Below are positions 1 to 10,868 of a stretch of 64,000 nt of DNA, one piece after another. The DNA is from Septoria linicola (Eukaryota; Ascomycota; Dothideomycetes; Mycosphaerellales; Mycosphaerellaceae), in NCBI GenBank assembly GCA_024114885.1, contig CP099418.1:1550001-1614000 (forward strand), read 5' to 3'. Each line of letters starts with the position of its first letter. The stretch's first letter is position 1. The translations under genes and the position numbers were made by a program. The notes under the pieces are model-generated. The model made no database searches and was not told the DNA's origin. It worked only from the letters and a program-made list of their open reading frames with translations.

Positions 1-288
1 TTTGTGCGAGTGCTGATGTCGGGAAGCCCACTATGGCGGCAAGTCCTACTTCGCCACAGGCGGAAGCATTCACTAGACTAGCAGCTCAGCTCACTAAGAG
101 CCTGGGGCTTTGAACTTAAGCCTATGTGGAGGCGTCACTTGTTCCGGCTTCTGGATATGCTGCAGTAACACACAACACCAATATCGCCATCTAGATGAGC
201 TTCATAACCTGTAATAGACCACTACGGAAAGCTATCTGGGCTGCCGTGGTAATCCGTCCTCGTCTCTGCACAGCACGGTTGGACGACA
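1..288. other. 3' flank of the beta-glucosidase gene
   Basis: No coding region or RNA gene is recognisable here. The stretch lies downstream of the minus-strand beta-glucosidase stop codon and probably holds its 3' untranslated region and terminator. Confidence 0.5.
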
Positions 289-3200
289 CTAGTATCCGCC
301 TGGACTGCCGCTCAAGTCCAAGGTAGCACTGAGTGGTAACTTTCGGCTGGAGTTTCCGACAAACACAGTCTTGGGGAAGTCAGAGACAACCCAGTTCTGA
401 GACGCTGTGTCCCAATTGCTCAGGTCTCTTCTGGTGACATCGGCAGTGAATGTCGCACTTGCTCCAGGCTGAATGGTCAGCCTGTCGAAGTTTCGCAGCT
501 GTACCTTCGGATCTTGAGGGCCGCCAAGAGAGACGTAGAGCTGAGGCACCTCGTCGCCGACAAGGGAGCCTGTGTTGGTGACTGTAGCGGTCACTGTGAA
601 GAGCACATCGTAAAGTGCCGGGTTGCCGCCAGGGGCGCCACCGGCTGGGTGGTATGGCTGAGGTGCGGAGTCGTAGGAACCTTCTGGCCAGGTATACTCG
701 CTGCCGTAATCTGGGTCGTCACTGGAATCCGCTAGATCTGTCGAGTTGATGTATGGATAGATATAAGCATAAATGCCAGAGAAGTTGGCCGGTCGAAGAT
801 ACTCCTCCGTGTTGTTGGAGATAGTGCCATAAGTGGGCGCTGCTGGGGTGTTGCCCGTCTTCGCAGCATAAGGAGCGACTTGGTGACGTTGTACCTGCAA
901 GTTTGAGAAGGAGAAGGTTGTGTAAGACAGACCTGAACGTCGTCAGTATTGCTCGCACACAACGCCCGCATGCAGTCACATTTGCACTTACCATGACCGA
1001 ACTCATAGATCGGTGTGCGATTGTACTTATCCAAAGCTCTGTAGTCAATGAAGACTCCCTCGTTGAAAGAGTCTTGAGGAGCAAGCTCGCCGTTGTTCGG
1101 TTCGTAGAGGACATCGGTTCCATAATCTTCGCGTTGTCTTGCCCAGCTGAAGGGAGTCTTGCCGCCTGGATTCACTTTGCCGTACAGGATATCGGTAATT
1201 GCGTTTCCACTTTCCTGTCCTGGAATACCAGCCCATACAATCGCGGTGACATTCTCATTCTCGAACCAAGGGGTGACAGTGACTTCTCCTACAGTGTGGA
1301 GCACGACCACGGTGTTGTTGCAGTAGCTGGTCACATTGCGAATCAAGTCATCTCCGTTGTGCCACAAGGTGAGGTTGTTTCTGTCGCCTTCGTTGCCATC
1401 CACGATAATGTAGCCCTCGCCGGCGTCACTGTTGGCGAATACCAGGCATACACCGTTGTTATCAGTCACTCGTCGCGAAAGTGCGTTCATTTGACTGTAG
1501 GCGTAATCGTCGATCACAGACTCGATCGCGCCATCGTTGCTGCGAACCTCAGCCTTGATAGCCTCAAGAGGTGTGATGAGGTAAGGGAAGTTTGCAGTAC
1601 CACTTCCCCAGCCCATCGCCAGTGTACCGTTGTCGCAGCCCCTGTCTGAGCAGCCATTTGGTCCGTATTGATTCTCGGCCGCATCGGAGCCAAAAACTAC
1701 AGTCAGCTTCTCCTTGCCAGTGAGTGGAAGAGATCCTTTGTTCTTGAGCAAAACCGTTCCCTTAGCTGCGACCTCACGTATGTCCTTGGCGTGTTCCTCA
1801 CGTACGTCAACGTGATAGTGGAGCTGAGTGTAGTCTTCCTGTGCGTAAAAGTGCTTGAAACCAAAGGTATCCTGGGTCCAGGATGAGAAGCTTGGGGCAT
1901 TCTCGACATCGTTGCCTGGACGATCGACGTAGTACCATGCCGCCACAATTCGCACGGCTGCATCGTCCAGACGCCACTGTGGAACCGTGCCATTGAGAAG
2001 AGCGATGGTCAAGTTAGGTCCCCAGTAGCTTGTAGTGCTGTCGAATCCAACATCGCCAGGCATCGTCATCTGTAAGAATGTCAGACCTCAGACCGGCTGA
2101 CCGCAATTGTGTGATATGATCAAGGTGATTCCATTGCACTTACGTCTAATCCGGCATGCGCAGAACTCACGCCAGAGTGCTGAGCGGCCTGCGAAGTGAG
2201 GTTGCTCATCAGCGATTGTTCAGAACATGTCTCGCGTAGCTTACCCAGTCGGAAACGATGAACCCCTGAAACCCAAGCTCCCCCTTCAGCAAGTAGTTGT
2301 TCAGATAGCTGTTCTGACATGCGTAGGAGTTGTTGACTTGGTTGTACGAGCACATGATGGATCCTGTTCCGGCGCGCACAGCGTCTGCGAATGGCCACTA
2401 GAGCGACCGAGATATGCTTAGTAGTGTTTCAATCCCATTCTTCTAGGGATGTACTCACAAGGTACAGCTCGTGCATTGTGACATCGTCTAGATTGCTGGA
2501 GATCGATGCGGTAAGGTTCCCACCGCCTTGTCTGAAGTGCTCTTGCTCATTGACCTGTGACAGCATCAGCAATGTGAACAAAGTCGCCAGGTACAGCTGT
2601 TATTAGCCTACAATATAGTGCTTGGTACACGCGATGACTCCTGCATCTTGGATACCTTTGACAGTCTCGTAGACTGCGACACCAGTCAAGGATGGATCTG
2701 GGGAGAAGCCTACGTGCTGGTGTTAGCAATACTCTAGAGCCACGGTCTGTCCTCGTCAAGCATTCAACCTGCCTTCCCAATTGCGGCCTCCTGCTGCATT
2801 GCGGCCAAGAGGACCAATGGCCGGGCCAAGCTGAACATCGATGCCTTTGGCCTTGTGCTCGGATCCCATGTCATGACCACGCTTGTAGAAAAGCTCACGA
2901 CTCCAGGTAGCTGCAGTCGTGACACCGGCAGGGAAAGCACTAGCGAAATCTGCGAAGCGAATACCAAGAGGAGAGTCTTGCAAGCAAAGAGCCCTGTAAC
3001 CCAAGCGAGGAATCGAGCCTGTGTTTCCGACGCACTTTTCGCCTTCCCAGCCGACTGAAACAAGGCGCATTAGCTAACTGAGCTGACAATTGTCGAGAGA
3101 ATGCTTCACCTCCAGTCGTCAAGTTGACCTTCTCGAGCAAGGTCAATTGAGCGACGAAAGCTGTCGCTTTTGCGTATGCATCTTGCCAGTCACCAAGTCC

Positions 3201-3395
3201 CTCGCCCCACTAGCTATTGTGTTAATCGACGCCCACTCGAAACGACTTGGCATATCCGAGCTAACTTACTGGAGAAGGGTACTTTGGTGGACTTGTAGCA
3301 TTGGTCAAATCCTCACCAGTATTGTTCGCGAATGGTTGTAGTTGTGCAAAGACTGCTGCCACTGTTGCCAGCAGCGTTGTGTGGGACAATCGCAT
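289..3395 (-). CDS. GH3 beta-glucosidase, secreted (nine exons)
   Basis: Secreted family 3 glycoside hydrolase that would release glucose from the non-reducing end of cellobiose and other beta-glucosides. Exons, read 5' to 3': 3395-3270, 3209-3110, 3054-2773, 2709-2612, 2554-2459, 2397-2245, 2188-2144, 2069-992, 932-289. They give 873 aa, close to Aspergillus Bgl1-type enzymes. The start is the ATG that opens a signal peptide (MRLSHTTLLATVAAVFAQ). The N-terminal barrel carries the family markers RNWEGFSPDP, KHYIVNEQEHF and SYNQVNNSYACQNSY. The catalytic nucleophile is Asp in FIVSDW (about residue 284), followed by AAQHSG and AGLDMTMPGD. The middle alpha/beta domain and C-terminal fibronectin-III-like domain (LYDVLFTVTATVTNTG) are complete. 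The intron at 2710-2772 starts GC rather than GT, which is the only way to restore WEGFSPDP. The gene looks intact. Confidence 0.95.
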
Positions 3396-4686
3396 GTCGG
3401 GTGTGCTGGGTCTTTGACAGTGACCTCTTGTTGAACAACACTGGACGATGGTCTTCAGTCGAGGAAGCACGAGGGCAGGCCTCGTGGTGCGGTAGGCTAG
3501 GCTACTTGTAGCTTTCGTTCCGGGCACGGAGCTGGGTGCTACGTTCACCAGGACGAACTGTCGCTTTGTAGATGACATGCATGGTAGCACACGCACTCCC
3601 CCTCACGGATCGAACGTTCCCAACGCACGACATCCTTCGAGTGCCTGACGCTAAGCGACTTGCAGAGATTGAGATGACGAGCTAAGCCAGTAGGGGCAGG
3701 TATCATCGCATCTAAGAAGACCTGCAAGGGTCAAAAGAAGTAGTTCTGCATGAAAACGAGTTCATCGACTCCAGGTCCCCAAGTCTACTCCGCGTGGTTC
3801 CACTTGCTCGGTCTGCGTTATGGCGAGTCGGCGGAAATGAAACCCCCAAGCATCATCATCTGTGCTGAAGTCTCGAACGTGGCCCTCAAGTCAATTGTCG
3901 ATTTGTCGAACATCACATCTGCTCATCACATCTGTCTTGTTGGCGATCATCTAGCGTTGTATCCGTATCCAACATGTCTGTCATCTCATGTTAACAGAGC
4001 GGGCACAAGCATGACGACCACCTCGCACATGGGAAAGCAGGTTCGCTTGCACCGTAGTGATGCAAGGTCGAGTAGCCGGTCATACAGCCATGCAGTGCGC
4101 ATCCTGCTCGGTTACAACGGACATTATTGCATCTTGTTGCATAGGTCATCTTTGCCTAAAGAAAAGCATTGAATCTTGACCACAGCCATGAATGACCGAT
4201 TGTTTTCACGGCTAAAGAGCATCTGATCAGCCATACAAATTTCATCACAACTTTGGCGTGGCAGGGCAGAGTTTGAGCCTTGAGACGGGCGCCAGCGAGA
4301 TCCACGTCAAGCCACGCAGCGCATAGTGCGTCAATATGCAGAACCTGGCAAACACGGCCAGTAACTTAGAGCGATAGATAGATGGGGAAGAGGGCCGCCA
4401 AAGCGTGAGCTGAGCAAGATTCCCCTCTGGATGAATACTGCTGGGGGTGGAGAAGGCCGGCCTGATCGGTGTCGTGTTTTCCGGAAGTGCACCGTGAATC
4501 GCAGAGCACCACGACTATATCACATCGTTATGTGCTTCAAGATCTCGGTACTGGCATTTCGATCGGAATCACGAGTCTTTGACACGCGATGCTGAAACCA
4601 TCAACAGTCAATGCGTGTTTCGACTGCAATAGCGATGCAGTCCTCAATCTGTACGCTGCACTGTACAGCTACACACCTTGACGAAC
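3396..4686. other. Divergent intergenic region, GH3 / SDR
   Basis: Shared upstream region of the beta-glucosidase (-) and the short-chain dehydrogenase (+). An open frame of 140 codons at 3750-4172 has no recognisable domain and is low-complexity in part, so I do not call it. No specific regulatory site is claimed. Confidence 0.5.
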
Positions 4687-5530
4687 ATGAAACCGTTTGT
4701 CCTTGTCAGCCCATCGTCGCGAGGCATTGGCCTTGAGCTTGCACGTCGATTGCTCCAAACGACAAATGTGCCAGTCGTAGCAACAGCACGCAACGACCTC
4801 GATCAGACAAGGGAGCATGTTCTGTCCGGATTGGAAAATGTTCAGGAAGACAGACTGCATGTCGTGAAAGTTGATGTTCTCGGTGAGTCAGGCCTGCTCG
4901 TGTATGCCATTGGTTGGCCATCGCTGACATTGGTCAGATGAAGGGATCGTGTCCGATGCTGCACAAGAGCTTTCGAAGCTCTTTCCCAAGAAGGAGAACT
5001 ACCTACACCTCTCACTCGCTATTCCTGGCATTCTGTTCCCCGAGAAATCGCCTGCACAAATCGACTACGACGATGCCCTCCTCACCTTTCGCACCAATAC
5101 TCTTGGACCCATGATGTTGCTCAAGCACTTCGCTCCTTTCCTGCCAAAGAAAGCAATCAAGCTAGAAAAGGTTGAAGGTCTGCCCAAAACCGCCGTGTGG
5201 GCGAACATGTCTGCACGAGTGGGCTCGATCACCGACAACAAATTGGGCGGCTGGTACAGCTATCGAGCGTCGAAAGCAGCAGTGAACCAGTTGACAAAAT
5301 CATTCGACAACTACCTGCGACCAAGTGCTGGCGACAATGCTATGAGTATCAGCTTGCATCCCGGTACTGTCAAAACGAATCTGAGCAAAGACTTTTGGAG
5401 CAATGTCAAGGAGGAGAAGCTTTTTAGTACTGCATTCGCAGCCGAGAAATTGCTGGAAGTCGTCAAGAGCCGCAGCCTAGACGACAGAGGGAAATGTTGG
5501 GACTGGGCAGGCAAGGAAATTCCCCCTTGA
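4687..5530 (+). CDS. Short-chain dehydrogenase/reductase
   Basis: NAD(P)-dependent oxidoreductase of the classical SDR fold; the substrate cannot be told. Two exons, 4687-4882 and 4938-5530 (55-nt intron GTGAGT..CAG), give 262 aa, a normal SDR length. The nucleotide-binding loop is SPSSRGIG near residue 9, a variant of TGxxxGIG. Also present are NTLGPM (Asn119), Ser157 in ANMSA, and the catalytic pair Tyr174-Lys178 in YRASK, followed by LHPGTVKTNLS. The first in-frame ATG after the upstream non-coding DNA is used; an upstream TTG in the same frame is not needed. It resembles cytosolic carbonyl reductases of the C-factor type, but that sub-family is only an inference. Confidence 0.9.
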
Positions 5531-5574
5531 TGATAGTCCGAGCACGCAGAGAGGCTGCTAGCTACCAAATTCGG

Positions 5575-5885
5575 CTACTTCTTGTTGAGCTCTTCAGAGC
5601 GCTTCTGGAGTTCTTCTTTGGAGGCTGGCTCTCCCAGATTGTCGGCAATGACCTGATAAGGTGAGCAAAATGTCACAATGGACCACCTTGAGCCTTAACT
5701 TACAGGTCCGGGGTTCGCTTGATGATGCTCTTGTGAGGCTACACCGCCTTTCTTCGCATCTGCCTCACTTTTGCCCTGTGCCAACTTTTCCTTCATCTCT
5801 GAGGGACAGTCAGCTCATGGTGTGGCATGATCCGTGTGTACAAGTGGAACTTGCCTTTATCGTTGTCTCCTGGTAAGACTGGCAT
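5575..5885 (-). CDS. Small hydrophilic protein, 67 aa, unrecognised
   Basis: Three short exons, 5885-5855, 5798-5704 and 5652-5575, join in frame to 67 aa starting MPVLPGDNDKEMKEKL and ending EELQKRSEELNKK. The protein is highly charged with no signal peptide or membrane segment. It contains KKGGVASQEHHQANPGP and a C-terminal helical Lys/Glu-rich tail. The first intron (5799-5854) begins AAAG|GCAAGT and is a GC-AG intron with the full consensus; the second (5653-5703) is GT-AG. The acceptors and the uninterrupted frame support a real gene. I do not recognise the family. It is convergent with the SDR gene, 44 nt from its stop. Function unknown. Confidence 0.72.
5799..5854 (-). other. GC-AG intron in the 67-aa gene
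   Basis: Donor AAAG|GCAAGT, acceptor CCTCAG|AG. Splicing gives DKEMKEK in frame; no GT donor nearby does this. Confidence 0.65.
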
Positions 5886-6884
5886 ATTGACTTTTCAACT
5901 ATTGTCTTTGACAATAAGTGATCTCGTTCAGGGAGATCTGTTCTCTACTATTCTCGAGAGGCTTTCCAGAAGCTCGCTGGAGTTTGGCGTTTCGATATTC
6001 TTGCGGCTGTTGCGGCTGGCTTGATTCTGCTGTCGCAACGCGTGCTAGGCTCGATCTTCACCCTTCGTATATTCGATTCAACTCAAGGTTCATATACACT
6101 CCCTAATCTTGCCCAGCGTCTGATATGGTTGATATGCTACGCATCAAGCACTCTCGAGCGTGCCATGATCTTGGACAATCACGACGCTGCGTCATCGAGC
6201 AAGGAGCGGCCCGCTGACGCGTGTGAAAGTGGAAAGTGGGGTGGCCATAGGCTCCTGCTTCGTGCACGAGCGGTTGCTGATCTCAGACAACGTATCTCAA
6301 CACCAACAAAGAGAGTACGAATTCCTAGCGATGTTTCACAGCATGAGCTGAGATCTGGAAGCCCAAGCTATGCGCCTCGCGGAGCTATCATCAGACAGGG
6401 CCGAAGCGCCGCCGCATCAACTTTGGCTGCGTGGTATCAGGCGCGGTAGTCGCAAGTGGTGTACTGGACTGCAGCTTCATATCAACCGGGCCTTGCACCA
6501 ACACGCATGAGAGCAGCCAACACACTTCTTAGTCTCTTGGCACTTCGGCTCGTTGTGCTAAGCCATCAACCCTGGCTCAGCAAGAACGAGTGGGATCCGC
6601 GTAGAAGCTCGAACATGAAGCCTCATAACACTTGAAGCTCACTCGAAGGAAAGGAAAAAGCGAAAGCGAGTTATCCCGGGACAGGTTTGAATTGTAACAA
6701 GCTAATGAGCGTCTCCAACATCAATCATCTTCTCCTCCCCTTTGCTGTTCTCAACGCATCAGCAACTTGCTTCCTCCCCTTGCCCTCTCAGCATCTTATG
6801 CAACCATCGTCTATTGAGGATGAGTATGGTCGTTGGCAATCCATCCTCGCGGTCAAGACAGGCACATAGCATCGAGCTGTCTGT
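5886..6884. other. Intergenic region
   Basis: Upstream of the 67-aa gene and downstream of the metallothionein gene. Open frames on the plus strand (for example 6021-6449) show no domain and no splice logic. I see no gene here. Confidence 0.5.
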
Positions 6885-7028
6885 TTACTGCGGAAGAGGC
6901 AGTGTCATTAGCTTTGTCCTGTCCTAGATGGTAGTGTATTGCAGAGGAAGCTGTCAACTTACACACTTGCAGTCGCCGCTGTTCTTGCACGCGCAGTTGG
7001 CGTTAGAGCAGGCAGAGCATGGACCCAT
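6885..7028 (-). CDS. Metallothionein-like peptide, 22 aa (24 aa if unspliced)
   Basis: The ATG at 7028 opens MGPCSACSNANCACKNSGDCKC: six cysteines in C-x2-C, C-x-C and C-x-C spacing in 22 residues. This is the size and layout of fungal copper-binding metallothioneins, which chelate Cu(I) in the cytosol. Directly after the last Cys codon comes GTAAGT. If this is an intron (6888-6962), the branch-point-like GCTAATG and acceptor CCGCAG lead straight into a TAA at 6887-6885, giving 22 aa. If not spliced, the frame reads Val-Ser-stop at 6954 (24 aa). The upstream DNA, read on the minus strand, is a CA-rich leader typical of fungal 5' UTRs (about 7029-7090). It is too short for most gene finders. 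Confidence 0.72.
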
Positions 7029-7661
7029 ATTGATGGTGTTTGGTTGGTTTTTGGTTGATTGGTGGTTGGTGTGATAGTGTGATTGTTCGAATGACCTTGA
7101 TGGAGCTGATGTATTGAAAAGACCGTAGAGTGGACGAAGATGGCAGTAGATATAGGCTGCTGTCTACATGCCCTTGCCGTCGTGCTCCCACACAGATTCA
7201 TGTGGACTGGAGCCACGCAAACTCTATGCAGCTCTAGGTTTGGTAGCCTGCTGTACAACGAACATAGTGAGCGAGTCTCCATCCTCCAAATCCCATGTCT
7301 AGTGGGCAGTTGATTGTCTCAGAGCGGCCCTGCTCCCTTGCTCTGCTGTCTGGGTGGGCCATTCAATGGACCGTATTGGCCGAAGCTCTGATACGACTGC
7401 AGCTCGCAGCTTGTTCGGCTTCCTACGTTGATTGCCATTGCATCCAACACCGAGACAATGCGGATTAAGATCGAGCTTTTCATTGGCTTAAGAGCTCTAT
7501 GGCCTACATATGGTGGACTGCCCTGGAGCAATTGCCAGCACAAGTCACGTTCATGTGTTTTATCGCCATTCTCCAGCCGGCAAAATACAGGGCGTTACGT
7601 CTCGTGCAAAGCCGGCGTTAGCATCGTGATGGACCGGGCGAGGTCTGACCAAGTCACGCGC
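7029..7661. other. Metallothionein leader and promoter region
   Basis: On the minus strand the first 60 nt upstream of the metallothionein ATG are a CA-rich, G-poor leader. Beyond that no gene is visible up to the stop codon of the aldehyde dehydrogenase. Metal-response elements cannot be called with confidence by eye. Confidence 0.45.
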
Positions 7662-9579
7662 TCAAAATCCTGCGAGCTTGCGCACTCCCTGCCATTTCCT
7701 GCCCAGCCCTCCATATCCCGCTTCTACCACACCCACGCTCCGATGCCACGCATCTGGCCGCATCGGGTAATCCAGATTAGCGGGTATGGCGGTCTTGATC
7801 AACGCTGGCCATTTGTCCTTGCATACCGATTTGGCGTTGCAAAGACTTCGCAATCCCTCGACGCCGGCGAACCTTCCATAGCCAGAGCCGCGCACACCGC
7901 CGAACGGGAGTTGCACGACGTAATATCTACCCACTATGATCAGTATCGGTCACAAGACGACGGTATGGATGACAACTCACGCAGCAAAATCGTTGACCGC
8001 CACCATGCCGGCCTTGACCCCATCTGTCACATGCGACAGATTGTGTCTTGCCGCAGATGAGGACACTGGTCCGAACACGCTTGCACCAAGACCGTACTCA
8101 GTGCTGTTGGCAATATCAATCGCGTCTGTGACATCTTTTGCTCGCATGATGACACAAACAGGCCCGAACAACTCCTCCTGTGCGATTCTCATCGATGGTG
8201 TTACGTCCACGATTAGTGTAGGCGTATAGTAGTGTCCGTGTGGATATCTCTCGTGATGGTGTCTATGTCCTCCCACCAAAAGCCGCGCGCCTTGTGCTCT
8301 CGCCTCCACGATGAGCTGTTCCAGGCGGTCGAAGGAAGCGGGAGATATCATAGCGCCAACGTCGATGGCCTGGTCCCCACTTCTATCAGGGTCAAGGTCG
8401 CTCCCAAGTCGTAGTGCGCGGATACGTGGTTCAAGTAACTTGACAAGAGTGGCATACGCTCCAGGCATTGCAACGACGCGTTCAATGCCGACACAATTTT
8501 GCCCTCCTGACTGAAACACTCCTCGCATGATGATGCTTGCGACGCGCTCGATCTCGGCGCTCGACATCGTCCGTCCATCGGGGTGATCAAGAACTATTGC
8601 AGGATCTTTGCCGCCAAGCTCAATACACAATGGTGTAAGCACCTTGGATGCACTTTTGGCGACCTCATGCGCTATCGGTCGGCTACCAATGAACGTCATA
8701 TGAGCCAGTCCTGGATGCGATGTAAAGTAATCTGCAGTTTGCGGCCAGCAAGAAATGGCATGCGCAATGTTGGGATCATGGCCACAAGCTTGTATCGCTT
8801 GTCGGACGATGTCGATGAAATAAGAAGATGACCAAGCGGTTTGCTCGCTGCCTTTGACCACTATTGCATTTCCTGCGAAGATGGCGCTGATGATAGGACC
8901 CAGCAGGTTGTGGAATGGATAACTGATACCGTCAGTAGGAGCTTACGACGAGAAAGGGGATCGATACTGACTTCCAGCTGACGCAAGCCGCAACCACGCC
9001 GAGAGGTTCGTAGCGTACTTCATTATGCTTGTAGAACATCAACAAATTGGTAGGTCGTCGATCGGGCTTCAATGCCTGTTCGCCATGATCGATGGTCCAT
9101 TTGAGCTTTTCTGCCGTGACGAGCACTTCGCCAAACAGAGCGTCAACTCTGGTCTTGCCACTGTCTAGGCATGCGGCGCGAATGATGGTCGCTTGATTCT
9201 CGAGTAAGTGCTTGAGTAACGTCTTCAAGACTTGCCTGCGCTGAGAGAACGTGGTCTGACTCCATGACTTTTGCGCTTCTGTGGCACGCGAAACGATTCG
9301 ATCAATTCGGTCTGGAGAAGACGGATTGACGAGGCCCAAATACTCTCCAGAGGCCGGAGCGTAGCAATGTATTGCAGAGCTGCCTGGCACCTTGATGGAT
9401 GGCTCGGCCAACCCCTTTCCTTTCCAGCCAGGCGAGCAGGGCTCAGGCGAGGACACTGCAAAGTTGATCGCTTGCTCAGGATCGTGCCGCAGCAACAGAA
9501 ATGCGGCGCATGCGATCGCGAGTCCTACAATGGCTCCATATGCCCTGATGTCCAAAAGGACGTCGATAGCGCGATCCAT
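7662..9579 (-). CDS. Msc7-like membrane-anchored aldehyde dehydrogenase
   Basis: NAD(P)-dependent aldehyde dehydrogenase family member most like yeast Msc7 and plant ALDH22. Exons 9579-8972, 8922-7981 and 7926-7662 give 604 aa. Residues about 13-31 form one hydrophobic segment (AIVGLAIACAAFLLL), a likely N-terminal membrane anchor. Splicing restores VSWNYPFHN, the ALDH proton-relay Asn motif. The catalytic Glu is in ELGGKDPAIV and the nucleophile Cys in GGQNCVGIERV. LPFGGVRGSGYGRFAGVEG and the long C-terminal extension are characteristic of the Msc7 group. The first intron has donor GTCAGT. The start is the ATG immediately before the anchor; an earlier in-frame ATG would add 35 residues of no clear character. 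Physiological substrate unknown. Confidence 0.9.
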
Positions 9580-10038
9580 TGGGATTTTCGAGATAACGTG
9601 ACTTGGTTTTGACAATGGTCCGAGGGTGGTCGAGAAAACATGAGGCACGGCAGTCTGTGCTCCCTGCCTCATTTCGACCCTCAACGGCAGAACTTCTGGT
9701 CTTCTGCTTCACAATGCTGGTCTGCGTATTTGGGCACAGCAATTCTTTCACAACAACACAGCTGCTGGAAGACCATCTCGAAAACATCCGGCATGCACTG
9801 AATCACGAACGACACGACCGGCTATGCGACACGAAGAAGTCAGAGTGTTGCGGTGCGTTGACACATATGAACTGCATTCAATATCTGTCCCGGCCTCAGA
9901 AGCTCGAGCGAGACTCAATAGAGGCCAACACATCTACATGCCATTTGAGTGCGTTTCCATGATTGAACAGAACGCTTCAGAATCACCACTCAAAGCCTTC
10001 TGCTCTGATGCCTCTGCATCTTTCGCCTTCCACTCGGA
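9580..10038. other. Intergenic region
   Basis: Lies between the start of the aldehyde dehydrogenase gene and the stop of the thioredoxin gene, both on the minus strand. It must hold the aldehyde dehydrogenase promoter. No gene or specific site recognised. Confidence 0.5.
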
Positions 10039-10431
10039 TCACTCGTTCACCTTACCATCATAATTGCTAGCAATCGCCGCCTCAATTTCCTTCGCTTTCG
10101 CTCCAGTGACGCTGTCTCGCAGGTCACCATCTTTGAACACATGGAAGGTCGGCATCTGATGGGCGCTCAATTCTTGCGCGATGTCATGCGCTGTGTCGGT
10201 GTTGTCTCATCGTCGACATCGGGGTTAGTACTGTCTCAGTCGTTTGATTGGAGCTTTACTCAAGGCCATACACGAGTAGAATCGAGCATCCGGGTACTTC
10301 TTGATCATCTTGTCGATAAATGGAGCAATGGCCTTGCAATTGCTGCACCAGTCGGTCACAGCTTCGAATATTGCGGTACCATCGGCATTTGAGGCTTTGA
10401 GATAGCCGTTGCGGTCTGTGAGCTCTTCCAT
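10039..10431 (-). CDS. Thioredoxin with CSNC active site
   Basis: Small thiol-disulfide oxidoreductase of the thioredoxin fold, 108 aa from exons 10431-10272 and 10205-10039. The active-site segment reads TDWCSNCKAIAP with Cys29 and Cys32 instead of the usual WCGPC. The cis-proline loop MPTFHVF and following KDG are intact, and the protein ends soon after the last helix (AKAKEIEAAIASNYDG). The intron uses donor GTATGG, a textbook TACTAAC branch point, and acceptor GATGAG. This choice gives exactly the spacing expected between the third beta strand and the cis-Pro loop. There is no targeting sequence, so it is probably cytosolic. Whether it acts as a general reductant or on special partners cannot be told. 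Confidence 0.88.
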
Positions 10432-10868
10432 GGCGTATCGATATATACAATAACAAGCGACGGGTCAAGCAGCTGAACGCAAGGAGGAGAGGCTCGCGAG
10501 GTGCTCACAGGAGGATTTCCCCACCAGTTCACCCCGTCCCTTAGTCCTTCGGAGAATTTACTGGCTGAGCTCCTGCATGCACTACTCGATGTTCATGCTT
10601 GGCGCAGGTGGCGGTTGTCCCAGAGCGCTGGGACCTCCAGGATCTGCTGTTCGTCTGCAAGTCCATCAGAGCGATACAGCATCGCATCTCGATTGAATCC
10701 TGGATCGTCACACAGCAGAGTCATACTAGCGTGCCCTTGTGAATGACCATAGAAGCACAGTCGGCACTTCCCTCCTGCACCTTGCTCTGCGCCTGATCGC
10801 AAGCACGCCATCGTGTGCTGGAGTGCATCTTCTCCAAGACCGTCTGCGTTCGCTAATGCGAGACTGCA
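10432..10868. other. Divergent promoter region, thioredoxin / TPR protein
   Basis: The thioredoxin gene (-) and the TPR gene (+) are transcribed away from each other across this 437-nt stretch. Open frames within it have no recognisable domain. No specific site is claimed. Confidence 0.5.

Noticed and set aside
719..1123. Alternative minus-strand frames within the GH3 gene
   Set aside because: Splicing at 933-991 restores YEFGHGLSYTTF, so the other frames are by-products.
903..1649. 248-codon open frame antisense to the beta-glucosidase
   Set aside because: It lies wholly opposite conserved GH3 coding sequence and has no domain; it is a shadow of codon bias.
3750..4172. 140-codon plus-strand frame in the GH3/SDR intergenic region
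   Set aside because: No domain, signal peptide, leader features or splice partners.
6021..6449. 142-codon plus-strand frame
   Set aside because: Composition is like non-coding DNA and no motif is visible.
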